Part shown: positions 1 through 7,597 of the stretch, in pieces
How the letters are laid out: each line of letters starts with the position of its first letter
How positions within the stretch are numbered: the first letter of the stretch is position 1
NCBI GenBank assembly: GCA_022651245.1
Contig: JALCQM010000003.1
Location: 1 to 64,000 of the forward strand
Reading direction: 5' to 3'
Source: Lactobacillus sp.
GTDB lineage: Bacteria; Bacillota; Bacilli; Lactobacillales; Lactobacillaceae
Length of the DNA: 64,000 nucleotides
Made by a program: the position numbers and the translations under genes
Notes under the pieces: generated by a model
Told to the model about the DNA's origin: nothing
Seen by the model: only the letters and a program-made list of their open reading frames with translations
Databases searched by the model: none

Positions 1-249
1 CCAGCTACTGCTGACGTAGGGGCGAATGATCGCGTTACCACCCTAGTTTGTGATCTCAGATCACCTCAAGGTACCGATTGATACCCGGCGATGTAACGGT
101 CGCGACCGGCCAGCCCGCGTGAACGAACTGGCGGCTATTTGGAGCTCATCTTCATCTAGTTGCTATCGTCCCTTTTCCACCAGCCGGGTTCTCTTTACGA
201 CAGCGCCTAGACTACTCTTCTCCGCTAAGCAATATCCGATTAACTCAAT
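1..249 (-). promoter_or_regulatory. T-box riboswitch leader (target gene lies off the left edge)
   Basis: Read on the minus strand, positions 44-31 give AGGGTGGTAACGCG, the conserved T-box sequence. CGCCCCT at 24-18 can pair with its AGGG to make the antiterminator. Stem I elements lie further upstream: an AGTA motif within 220-207, pairing TCTAG with CTAGA, and the segment GATGAAGATGAGC at 156-144, which looks like the specifier-loop strand. The specifier triplet is ambiguous: GAU (Asp) or AUG (Met). The UGGU in the T-box suits a tRNA with discriminator A, which favours Met over Asp. T-boxes sense uncharged tRNA and let transcription continue into aminoacyl-tRNA synthetase, amino-acid synthesis or transport genes. 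The regulated gene and the terminator stem are outside the window. Confidence 0.85.
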
Positions 250-255
250 GGCACT

Positions 256-284
256 ATACTAACCGTATTTTCTCATCTCGTCAA
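256..284 (-). promoter_or_regulatory. Promoter of the T-box transcript
   Basis: On the minus strand TTGACG (284-279) and TAGTAT (261-256) are separated by 17 bases, just upstream of the T-box stem I. A 9-bp inverted repeat (TTTTCTCAT / ATGAGAAAA, arms 268-276 and 292-300) overlaps the -35 box. It could be the weak terminator of the DUF421 gene or an operator. Confidence 0.55.
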
Positions 285-313
285 CACTAAAATGAGAAAA
301 ATGTGAGAAAAGG

Positions 314-967
314 TTACCGAGAGGTCCGTTCATACGGGGCAACGATCACTTGCCCATCCAGGTAATTCGCCATGTACACGTCTTCGAGCGCATAGCCTTG
401 CGCAGCCAGTGCCTGTGTCAACCACGCGACGTCCTTATCAATCGCGTCGAGCGCCTCAAGCGCGGGTTTACCATCTAAAATAATTGGAAACCGGATGCTC
501 GTATCGCCTTGCTTGACGATCGTTAGCTGGCCGTTCAGCTCTAGCAACGCCCGATTAACGGTCCGGATATCCGCAACACCGCTCGTCCGCAGCTTATAAG
601 CCAGATCATTCGCCGACAAGCCGGCTCGCGTTGCATTGGCAACTTGAACGCGTCCCCGTAACACTACGAGTACGGGTTCGCCATCGATATATTTTTTAAT
701 TCGCGGGTAATGGTTTGTCAGGTACTTGGTGACAAATACGATCAACGTCCAAATCAATAAAACATTAACGAACTGTAGAACCGTGATACTGGTATTGTAA
801 ATGACGCCGCCGATGATCCCACCTAAGACGAAGTTCTGCATTTGGTCGACAATCGTGCCTGGGGCCAGGTTACTTTTACCGGCCAACTGAATCTGAACAA
901 TAAAGGCAATGAACCCGAGTAGTAATTTCAGCGCCGTGTTGAAATAAAGATCCTGTAAGATCGTCAT
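314..967 (-). CDS. DUF421 (YetF-type) membrane protein
   Basis: 217-aa protein with three hydrophobic helices in the first 85 residues (about 10-30, 44-58, 60-82) followed by a soluble domain. The segment GEPVLVVLRGRV near residue 96 is typical of DUF421/YetF proteins, whose C-terminal domain faces the cytoplasm. The start has GGGGGAG three bases before ATG, so the call is firm but the spacing is short. It begins 9 bp downstream of the DUF3290 stop, so the two are almost certainly one transcript. DUF421 and DUF3290 genes are commonly paired in lactobacilli. The biochemical role is unknown; involvement in stress is only a suggestion from the related spore-former proteins. Confidence 0.85.
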   Translation of the reverse strand: MTILQDLYFNTALKLLLGFIAFIVQIQLAGKSNLAPGTIVDQMQNFVLGGIIGGVIYNTSITVLQFVNVLLIWTLIVFVTKYLTNHYPRIKKYIDGEPVLVVLRGRVQVANATRAGLSANDLAYKLRTSGVADIRTVNRALLELNGQLTIVKQGDTSIRFPIILDGKPALEALDAIDKDVAWLTQALAAQGYALEDVYMANYLDGQVIVAPYERTSR

Positions 968-976
968 AATCTCCCC

Positions 977-1435
977 CTACTGGACATAGGTGCTCTTCGC
1001 TTGAATCAAGTGCGTCGCCTTGAGCTGATAACTTTGCCCGTCAGTATCCAAGATCACGGCATAGGTCTTAGTCGCTTGCCGATCAACTTGGACCAACATC
1101 CCCGAATACACACTCGTGGCATTGGCGGCCAGCCGCTTAGGCGTCATGTGCTTGGTCTTCGCGATACTATTGAGCAAAGTCACGACTGCTTTGGTGTTGG
1201 TGTTACGACTTTGGGCATTTTCTAGATCCCGCACCTGCAACCCAATCGTCAATAACTCAACCAAAACGACGATCACGAGTAGATCCCGGTATTTTGTCAC
1301 GTCCCGATGACGCAGATGGTAGATGACATAGATCGCGATGACAGCGGCGCCAACGATCATGATGCTATACCGTAGGTCACTTGACCACCCAGATTGCCGG
1401 CTCAAGGTTTGGTAAGGGTAAAATGTATTTTGCAT
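977..1435 (-). CDS. DUF3290 family membrane protein
   Basis: About 152 aa, beginning MQNTFYPYQTL at 1435. A longer reading to 1510 is possible, but AGGAGG lies 6 bases upstream of the ATG at 1435 and the extension would run through a terminator hairpin, so 1435 is chosen. Two hydrophobic helices (roughly residues 22-41 and 50-66 of this reading) precede a soluble C-terminal domain with beta-strand character (YAVILDTDGQSYQL). The N-terminal pattern and size match DUF3290, a family of unknown function found next to DUF421. It is cotranscribed with the downstream DUF421 gene (9 bp gap). Confidence 0.8.
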   Translation of the reverse strand: MQNTFYPYQTLSRQSGWSSDLRYSIMIVGAAVIAIYVIYHLRHRDVTKYRDLLVIVVLVELLTIGLQVRDLENAQSRNTNTKAVVTLLNSIAKTKHMTPKRLAANATSVYSGMLVQVDRQATKTYAVILDTDGQSYQLKATHLIQAKSTYVQ

Positions 1436-1472
1436 CGCGTGCCTCCTGATATTAGTGTAGCGATTCAATCCC

Positions 1473-1499
1473 AAAAAAAGAAGCCCCACAATAGGCTTC
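1473..1499 (-). terminator. Terminator after the sortase-like gene
   Basis: The minus strand reads GAAGCC, an 8-nt loop, GGCTTC, then seven T. It sits between the sortase-like gene (stop at 1517) and the DUF3290 start, so the latter needs its own promoter or readthrough. Confidence 0.8.
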
Positions 1500-1516
1500 C
1501 TTATGCACACATTAAG

Positions 1517-2368
1517 TTACCGTGCCCACACGATCCGATTCACGGTCGCCGATAGGCAAGTTTGTAAGACCACGGCCTCCCCTTGATCAGCGCTGATGAT
1601 CGCGTGGTACTGGTCTTTACCGGTTCTGACTGAGTAACTATCATCATTAACATCATCGAGCGCATAAACCGTGTAGGTCCGAGAATTGCCACGCGCATCA
1701 GTCACCCCTACAGTGCTGCCGAACCCTAGTCCAGTGATCCACGCAAACGTATTGCTCTTCGCGTGACCGGCGATCTCAGTCGTTAAACCATCCGTTGTCG
1801 ACAGCTGCGTCGCACCACCCCAGGTCATGGCAAGCCCCGCTTGCACAGGCGCCGTCGTCCGGCTCATATCGCCTTGGATGACATCGGTCGTGCTTCCCAA
1901 CCCGCTAACTGTTCCAACATAGGTTTCGCCTGTCGCCTCGCGGATGCTGGCGCCTTTTTGGGCTGCGACCTGTGCTGGCGTCAACGCCACCGGTGCAGGC
2001 GCGCTCGCGTTGGTGGCTGGCGTGGCGTCTTGAGTGGCCGCACGCGATTCAGCCGTTGCGGTAGCGACCTAGCTTTCACTACTAGCACTAGTTGCCGTCG
2101 GTCGACTAGTGGCTGGCGCACCAGTGCTTGCGACGGCTTTTTCCGAGTGACTAACCGCCACCTTAGCACTGACTTGCTCGTCGTACACACGTGCGGCTGG
2201 AACTGCCTTAGCATGGTGTTTCTCAGCCGGCTTTGGCTCAACTACATGCAGCGCCGCCGTCCTTGCCGCCTCATCTTGACCTGCACGTGCCGTCACCACA
2301 ACCATACCAGATCCCGCGGCAACCACAACGACTGCCCCCAAAACAATTATTCGCTTTTTAAAACGCAT
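1517..2368 (-). pseudogene. Sortase-like protein, interrupted by an in-frame amber codon
   Basis: A 284-codon frame starting at ATG 2368 (MRFKKRII...) carries one TAG at codon 100 (2071-2069). The same frame stays open on both sides of it. Before the stop lie a basic N-terminus, one membrane helix (about residues 7-26) and an Ala/Ser/Thr-rich stretch; after it come more low-complexity linker and a compact domain. That domain ends like a sortase: IAGH with His about 202, VLQTC with Cys about 271 (family motif TLxTC), and NRIVW with Arg about 278, the expected His-Cys-Arg triad in order. Sortases cleave a sorting motif and transpeptidate surface proteins. The linker composition is continuous across the stop, so a point mutation (for example CAG to TAG) is the simplest explanation. 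A downstream GTG (1990) opens the catalytic half but has no clear ribosome binding site. The sortase call rests on motifs only. Confidence 0.7.
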
Positions 2369-2750
2369 CAAGTCCCCTAACTTGTATGCAGTGCGCACAA
2401 AAAGGCCCACTCACTTACACATGACGGTCACCAATAATGATCGTACCCTCCCCCCAGACGGCAACGATCTTAGCGACACTTGGCAACAAACACTCCTGGC
2501 AGTCGAACCGACTGCCGCCACGACATTTGCACAGCTCCTGACAAGCAGCAAAGCACAACGCCATGGCTTAAAACGCATGATTATAACGATACGGGCCTTT
2601 CTGATAATAAACAAGAATAATATAAAAAAATATGTAAGTTTAACGCAACGCCACTGATCATCATTGAGCCTGCAAGGGTGCTGTGGCAATTAAATAACGT
2701 CCGCAAATGAAGCTGCGCACGTTATCGTGATAATATTATATAATAAATAT
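2369..2750. other. Intergenic region, AT-rich, with a terminator hairpin
   Basis: No convincing gene. Two stretches (about 2580-2645 and 2725-2755) are much richer in A+T than their surroundings. Inverted repeat ATAACGTCCGCA / TGCGCACGTTAT (2694-2725, one C/C mismatch) probably terminates the minus-strand gene ending at 2751. A plus-strand frame at 2382-2657 has no ribosome binding site and is not called. Confidence 0.5.
2694..2725 (-). terminator. Probable terminator of the 278-aa membrane protein gene
   Basis: A 12-bp stem with one internal mismatch and an 8-nt loop, 25 bp past the stop at 2751. The U-rich tail is weak (TTATTTAATT), so efficiency is uncertain. Confidence 0.5.
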
Positions 2751-3587
2751 TTAGTCTTTATGTTTTGGCCACTGCCATAGGTAAGCAGCCGCTGCCATCA
2801 CCAGGCCACAAACGACAACGAGTCCCGCAACGCGCTGCCACATTGGGGCAAACGCGGTGACTAACTGTGCGACAACTGCGACTGGCACTCCGCCGATCCC
2901 CAAGCGTGCGACCCAATCACCACTGCCGATAATGATCGCCCCGATGCCACCAAGAAAGCCGATGATATAAGTCAGTCGTCCCACCCCACGCAACCACCGC
3001 TGCCAGCTATGACTAGCGACGCGCATCAGAATCAAGACGAGCCCGCCTAATAACGCCGTGACAATTGTGATCGTCTGCAAAACTAAAACCAGCATCCCAT
3101 AAGCAGCGCCCCAACCAGATTGCATCAGCTCCCCGTTGATTCGCCGCTGGTACGTCTGTTGAAGGTGCTGATCTAACGCTTGCCATTGTGCGTTGGTCAA
3201 ATGCCGTCGTTGCTGTGTGGCCAACAAACGCAGACGCTTCTGAACCGCTTTTTCCAGCGCTTCCAAATGAATCGTCTTGTGAAAGTCTGCGCTCGCGGTG
3301 ACGCCCTGCCGGATCAATGGTCGTGTCATCGCTGGCGTAACGACTGCCGGTTTAGTGGCTAATACGAGACCACTAGTCTTCGCGGCGGCAACAGTCTGCG
3401 CGTTTAAGGCGGCCGTTAGCTGTTGCAAACTAGCGCCTTGCGTCAACTGAGTGGTCACCTGAGCTGGCGTTCCGATTGTGAGGGTCAGCCCTAACGCCGC
3501 AGCAAAAAGGATCAACAAGACGCTTTGAATCAAGCCAAAAAAGGCAAACCAGCCATGGCTCGCATTGGCTGGGGTCGCGTTCGTCAT
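2751..3587 (-). CDS. Unrecognised multi-pass membrane protein
   Basis: 278 aa. One hydrophobic helix near residues 13-38 is followed by a polar region of about 115 residues rich in Gln, Ala, Thr and Arg. That region includes a likely amphipathic or coiled stretch around residues 105-150 (HLEALEKAVQKRL). Four more membrane helices fill residues 160-270. The topology therefore looks like one helix, a large extracytoplasmic loop and a four-helix C-terminal block. GGAGG lies 8 bases before the ATG. It ends 25 bp before a hairpin and starts 23 bp after the stop of the upstream hydrolase gene, so the two are probably one unit. I do not recognise a family and assign no function. Confidence 0.7.
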   Translation of the reverse strand: MTNATPANASHGWFAFFGLIQSVLLILFAAALGLTLTIGTPAQVTTQLTQGASLQQLTAALNAQTVAAAKTSGLVLATKPAVVTPAMTRPLIRQGVTASADFHKTIHLEALEKAVQKRLRLLATQQRRHLTNAQWQALDQHLQQTYQRRINGELMQSGWGAAYGMLVLVLQTITIVTALLGGLVLILMRVASHSWQRWLRGVGRLTYIIGFLGGIGAIIIGSGDWVARLGIGGVPVAVVAQLVTAFAPMWQRVAGLVVVCGLVMAAAAYLWQWPKHKD

Positions 3588-3610
3588 TTCATTTTCCTCC
3601 GTCTACTGCG

Positions 3611-4546
3611 TTAATGCAGATGCGCATCGATCCAGCCAACGACCACCCGCTGATAGCGCGCTGGATCTTTATAGAAACTCTGGGCATGCTTAGCCCCTTG
3701 AACCAGCCACAGCTTCTTTTCAGCCGTTGTTGCCGCGTAATTCTCCTTGGCCATCGCTGTTGGCACGAATGTGTCCCGAGTGCCATGGATAAACAAAATC
3801 GGCCGCGTATTGCGCGCAAGGGTCCGCCGCGCATCCGCTGCGAACACATTGTAGCCCGTTTTAAGCGAGGCATACGCCGCGACAGCTGGGACTAGTGGCC
3901 ACTTGGGGAGGTGATACATGCTTTTCGCCTGATAGGCGAGCTCATCTACGATACTCGTATACCCGCAATCTTCAACCAACACCTGCACTTGCTTTGGCAA
4001 CTTTGTCCCGCTGAGGTACATGACTGTCGCACCGCCCATCGATTCACCATATAGCGCGATCTGTTGGTCGCGACCACGACGCCGTAATAAGAGCCGTATC
4101 CACTTGAGGTAATCTAAGCGGTCCGGCCACCCATACCCGATATAATGGCCTTGGGATTGACCGTGGCCCCGATCATCCGGTGCCAGTACATTGAACCCCG
4201 CTTCATGAAACATCTTGATGCGCGCCGCCATGTCTTCTTTTTTCCCCATATACCCATGCGCCACCACGACCGTTTTGGTTGTCGGTTTAGCCGCCGGAAC
4301 GTAATCCGCCACTAATCTGAGTTTTGCCCCTGCAGCTTGTTGGTGCCAGCGCTCTTTTTTGACTTGTTTCAGCCACACCGCCGCACTTTGCTGTAGCTGC
4401 GGGGTCTTTGCGCTGAGAAAATCCTTTTTTGCTGGCACGAATGCGTATTGATAAAAGTACATACTAGCTCCTAAAATTCCCAAAACGCCGAGCACAATGA
4501 CGCCAATTAAGATATGGCGCCAACGATGAGATTTTTTGACTGTCAC
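3611..4546 (-). CDS. Membrane-anchored alpha/beta hydrolase
   Basis: About 311 aa from a GTG at 4546, which has AGGGG 7 bases upstream; the in-frame ATG at 4579 has none. A basic N-terminus and one membrane helix (about residues 9-31) anchor an extracytoplasmic catalytic domain. Catalytic features are HGYMG (oxyanion region), GESMGG with the nucleophile Ser, GTRDTFVP near the acid residue, and a late His in GAKHAQSF. This architecture matches the lactobacillal YqkD/BAAT-like hydrolases with an N-terminal anchor. The substrate cannot be deduced; an ester or amide in or near the cell envelope is plausible. Likely cotranscribed with the membrane protein gene 23 bp downstream. Confidence 0.85.
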   Translation of the reverse strand: MTVKKSHRWRHILIGVIVLGVLGILGASMYFYQYAFVPAKKDFLSAKTPQLQQSAAVWLKQVKKERWHQQAAGAKLRLVADYVPAAKPTTKTVVVAHGYMGKKEDMAARIKMFHEAGFNVLAPDDRGHGQSQGHYIGYGWPDRLDYLKWIRLLLRRRGRDQQIALYGESMGGATVMYLSGTKLPKQVQVLVEDCGYTSIVDELAYQAKSMYHLPKWPLVPAVAAYASLKTGYNVFAADARRTLARNTRPILFIHGTRDTFVPTAMAKENYAATTAEKKLWLVQGAKHAQSFYKDPARYQRVVVGWIDAHLH

Positions 4547-4999
4547 GATTCTACCCCTGTTTATATTTTTGATGAGCATTATTTAGCGTTTCGTGCATGG
4601 CTGCCGTCCTGGCTCAAAGCGAGCAATAATGCTGTCTGCCACTGCTTTATTGGCAACCTAGCCCGAGCGCAACACGGCTTGTGTGACCTTCAGTATAGCA
4701 CACGCGACACAGCTAGCAGGGATCTCGGGATCATACATACCGCTGATACTGCGATGTGCATAACCGAGCGCACACTGACTTAAACCGTTCAAACAAAAGC
4801 GCACCACTGGCAACAGGCCGTTGTTTTTAACCCGACACACAGTGAACCTGAATTCAACGCAGTCCGTGCCCAATGAGACCCCCTGATTCAGCAAGTAACG
4901 GCTGAAACAAGCGCCCCACACCAACGACAAAAACGTCCTCACACCGCGATTCACTCGTGGTATGAGGACGCTTTTGTGGCCTGCTTGTCGGGATGTGCC
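4547..4999. other. Intergenic region without a supported gene
   Basis: About 450 bp between the hydrolase start and the HAD gene stop. It should hold the hydrolase promoter (minus strand) and contains the hairpin at 4928-4971. Frames at 4514-4783 (+) and 4658-4954 (-) have no ribosome binding site, unusual composition (many Cys) and no recognisable motif, so I see no gene here. Confidence 0.5.
4928..4971 (-). terminator. Terminator of the antiporter-HAD operon
   Basis: Arms CGTCCTCACACC and GGTATGAGGACG (one wobble) surround a loop that can pair further. On the minus strand the stem is followed by five T. It lies 29 bp past the HAD stop. Confidence 0.8.
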
Positions 5000-5677
5000 T
5001 TAAGCGTCAGCCCGCAATGCCCGGTTCAACACCCGGTCGACCCCAGCTGGCAACTCACTTGGGCTTGTGATCACCGCGCTAGCATGGGCTTGTGTCAGCT
5101 CCTGCCAGTCACCAAACCCATAGGTGACCCCTAATGTTGGGACGTGATTTTCGTACCCGCCCAGCATATCCGTATCGCGATCACCGATCATCACACTGGT
5201 CTGCCGATCAGCCCCACTTTGTGCCAATCCGTAAGCCAACACGGCAGCTTTGGTACTGCGGACACTTTCATCCAATGTTGCCCCATAGATGCCATTGAAG
5301 AAATGGCCCAGCTCAAAATGCGCCACCAATCGCGCCACCATTGGCTCAGGCTTTGCAGAAGCAATATTCAGCTGATAGCCCGACCGTTGCAACGTCGTCA
5401 ACGCTTGCTTTATTCCTGGATATAGGGCCACCTCAAAGATCGCCTCACGTGAATACAACTCTTGATAATACAAAATTGCCTGCTTGATCTCAGCTGGACT
5501 CAATTGTGGGTAGTACCGCTTCAAACTCGCATTGAGCGCTGGCCCAATGAAGGTCCGATACTGCGGATCACTGAGCGCTGGCAACTGCATCTTAGCCACC
5601 ATATACTTAATACTATGCAAGATGCCTGGTTCTGAGTCAGCGATCGTGCCGTCGAAATCAAAAAATAACTGCGCCAA
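5000..5677 (-). CDS. HAD-family phosphatase (Gph/PpaX-like)
   Basis: 225 aa with a TTG start (GGAGG 7 bases upstream, inside the antiporter-HAD spacer). Motif I FDFDGTIADS gives the nucleophile and acid/base Asp pair at residues 7 and 9, a helical cap domain spans about 15-90, motif II is IASAKP, and motif IV GDRDTDML binds Mg2+. The length and cap match the phosphoglycolate phosphatase/pyrophosphatase PpaX/5'-nucleotidase subgroup of the haloacid dehalogenase superfamily. The exact phosphoester substrate cannot be read from sequence. It follows the antiporter gene by 13 bp and is the last gene before a terminator. Confidence 0.85.
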   Translation of the reverse strand: MAQLFFDFDGTIADSEPGILHSIKYMVAKMQLPALSDPQYRTFIGPALNASLKRYYPQLSPAEIKQAILYYQELYSREAIFEVALYPGIKQALTTLQRSGYQLNIASAKPEPMVARLVAHFELGHFFNGIYGATLDESVRSTKAAVLAYGLAQSGADRQTSVMIGDRDTDMLGGYENHVPTLGVTYGFGDWQELTQAHASAVITSPSELPAGVDRVLNRALRADA

Positions 5678-5690
5678 ATTCTGGCCTCCT

Positions 5691-6848
5691 TTAACCTTGT
5701 GTGCGGATACGCCGCAACGCTGCTTTCAACATGAATGGTGCAATCAACGTGGTCAAAATAATCACGATGATCACACTAGAATAATAGTCCTCATGTAATA
5801 AATGGGCATCAAAGCCAATCTGTGCCACTATCAGCGCCATTTCACCACGAGACACCATCCCCGAACCGATCACATGGCTATCTGTCCAACTCAAGCCAGC
5901 TAACCGCGCACCCAAGCCACAGCCGACCCATTTTGTTGCTAACGCCAATAGCGTCAACAGCACAATAAATCCCAGGTCGCGGCTTAAACCCGCTAAGCGC
6001 ATGTTCAGCCCAATGCTGACGAAAAACACGGGGATAAACACCCCATAGCCGATCGCGGTCAAACTCGCATCGACTTCGCCCCGATACGGCGTTTGCGACA
6101 CCGCCACCCCCGCGAAAAAGGCGCCAATCACCGCCGACATCCCTAAAGCATCCGCGAGATAGGCCATTCCTAAACACAATAGCAACGACATCACCGTCAC
6201 CGCGCTACTTGGAAACAAACGCTCAGCGAGGTGCATCAAGTAAGGCGCCGCCCACTTGACCACGATATAAATCACACCGAAGTAAGCCACTTGCGCCACG
6301 AGTGCTAACCACAGGGGGAGCGATGACACTTGCTGGCCGGTGCCAAAGAGCCCGACCGCAACACTTAAGATGATCACCGTTAAAATATCGTCCACGACGG
6401 CTGCGCCAAGGATCGTCGCCCCGCTACGGGTATCCAGGGCTTGTAACTCTTTTAACACCTCAACTGATATTGACACCGACGTTGCGGCAAAGGTGATCCC
6501 TAAAAAGCTTGCCGCGACAAAATCGAAGCCCCACAACCGGCTAAACCCCCAGATCAGTCCCACCGGGAAAAGCACCCCAATCACGGCGACTAAGACACCG
6601 GGACGAAAATACCGTTTTAGCATGCTTAGATCCGACTCTAGCCCCGCAATAAACATCAAGAAGATCACCCCGATCTCAGCAAACTCAGAGACGAAGTGTG
6701 TGGGTTGGACCCAGCCCAACAAGGCGGGCCCTAACAAAATCCCGGCAAGCAACTCACCGATCACGGCAGGGATACCAAGTTTAAGGCTAAAATGACTGCA
6801 AAACATCGTGGTGACCAAGATCAATGCCAAGGTCCCTAAGTATCCCAT
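5691..6848 (-). CDS. Monovalent cation:proton antiporter, CPA2 (NapA/KefB-like)
   Basis: 385 aa, nearly all hydrophobic, with about 11-13 membrane helices covering the whole protein. Features of the Na+/H+ exchanger CPA2 family include PAVIGELLAGILLGP near residues 28-42, the acidic pair in AAVVDDIL at about residues 149-156, and GEMALI near the C-terminus. It should exchange Na+ or K+ for protons and help with pH or salt homeostasis. There is no C-terminal TrkA-N/RCK domain, unlike KefB/KefC, so it resembles NapA. AAGGGG lies 8 bases upstream of ATG 6848. It is the probable promoter-proximal gene of a pair with the HAD phosphatase. Confidence 0.88.
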   Translation of the reverse strand: MGYLGTLALILVTTMFCSHFSLKLGIPAVIGELLAGILLGPALLGWVQPTHFVSEFAEIGVIFLMFIAGLESDLSMLKRYFRPGVLVAVIGVLFPVGLIWGFSRLWGFDFVAASFLGITFAATSVSISVEVLKELQALDTRSGATILGAAVVDDILTVIILSVAVGLFGTGQQVSSLPLWLALVAQVAYFGVIYIVVKWAAPYLMHLAERLFPSSAVTVMSLLLCLGMAYLADALGMSAVIGAFFAGVAVSQTPYRGEVDASLTAIGYGVFIPVFFVSIGLNMRLAGLSRDLGFIVLLTLLALATKWVGCGLGARLAGLSWTDSHVIGSGMVSRGEMALIVAQIGFDAHLLHEDYYSSVIIVIILTTLIAPFMLKAALRRIRTQG

Positions 6849-6872
6849 AAGCCGTTCCCCTTTTAATCTGAC

Positions 6873-7391
6873 TCAGGCTAACACTAATTGATACGCATTA
6901 CGCTCCGGCACCGGCTCGTCAAGATAAACAATGCCACGGAACTGATAGCCGTTACCGACGATCACGTGTTGCATGATCTTATTTTGCGCATGGGTATCAA
7001 TTCGCAAATCCCGATACCCTGCCGCATACGCCTCGCTGATCAAATTACTCATGAAAAAGCGGCTCAGCTGCTGGCCACGAACCCGGCCATCAAGCGCAAA
7101 GCGATGAATCATCATATATGGGCCCTTGCCTTGCCAACCTTCCCCATCGATCCGCCGATAAAACGGGTCCGGCCCATCGATTAAACTAGCCGTCCCGGCG
7201 ACTTGGCCATCGACCACCAATACCCGGTTGGTTTCATTGGCAATATCTTCTTCAACAGCGGCCACATCGGGATACGTGCCTTGCCACTGATTAATTTTTT
7301 GGTCAGCAAGAAAGGTACGGGCCGATTCAATAATTGTCATGATCGCCGGCACATCGGCGGTGTTTCCTGGGCGAACAAAAATAGCGGGCAT
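6873..7391 (-). CDS. GNAT-family N-acetyltransferase
   Basis: About 172 aa starting MPAIFVRPG at 7391, where GGAGG precedes the ATG by 8 bases; the upstream ATG at 7433 lacks one. The fold is typical GNAT: an N-terminal RPGNTADVPAI strand-helix, a central VLVVDGQVAGTASL strand pair, an RFALDGRVRGQQL segment corresponding to the acetyl-CoA pyrophosphate loop (a variant of R/Q-x-x-G-x-G/A), and a C-terminal GYQFRGIVYLD strand. It transfers an acetyl group from acetyl-CoA to an unknown amine. It lies 24 bp upstream of the antiporter start and could be in the same transcript. Confidence 0.85.
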   Translation of the reverse strand: MPAIFVRPGNTADVPAIMTIIESARTFLADQKINQWQGTYPDVAAVEEDIANETNRVLVVDGQVAGTASLIDGPDPFYRRIDGEGWQGKGPYMMIHRFALDGRVRGQQLSRFFMSNLISEAYAAGYRDLRIDTHAQNKIMQHVIVGNGYQFRGIVYLDEPVPERNAYQLVLA

Positions 7392-7546
7392 ATCAACAAC
7401 CTCCATTAAGTAATTGTTAACATTGTCCCGCATTTTTAGCGAAGATTCAATTCAATCGTAAACCAGTTCCATTCCCACGGGTGCCTTGAAAAAGCGCCCA
7501 TCCCAATTGATTGGCCAACCTCGCGCTAACGCCTAAGTGCACCAGC

Positions 7547-7575
7547 AAAAAAAGCCGGGCGCTTCTCCGCTCGAC
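7547..7575 (-). terminator. Terminator of the His-rich protein gene
   Basis: An 8-bp stem with one mismatch (GTCGAGCG / CGCCCGGC, minus strand) followed by seven T, 22 bp past the stop at 7598. Confidence 0.7.
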
Positions 7576-7597
7576 TTCCGCATATCACCGCTGACGC

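Noticed and set aside
1841-2380. 179-aa plus-strand frame opposite the broken sortase-like gene
   Set aside because: Arg/Ser/Cys-rich composition typical of antisense frames over a GC-rich low-complexity coding strand; no ribosome binding site.
2382-2657. 91-aa plus-strand frame upstream of the sortase-like gene
   Set aside because: No ribosome binding site, ends in AT-rich sequence and shows no recognisable motif; part of it overlaps the sortase leader.
4658-4954. 98-aa minus-strand frame in the hydrolase-HAD spacer
   Set aside because: No ribosome binding site, many Cys and its 5' end lies in a terminator hairpin.
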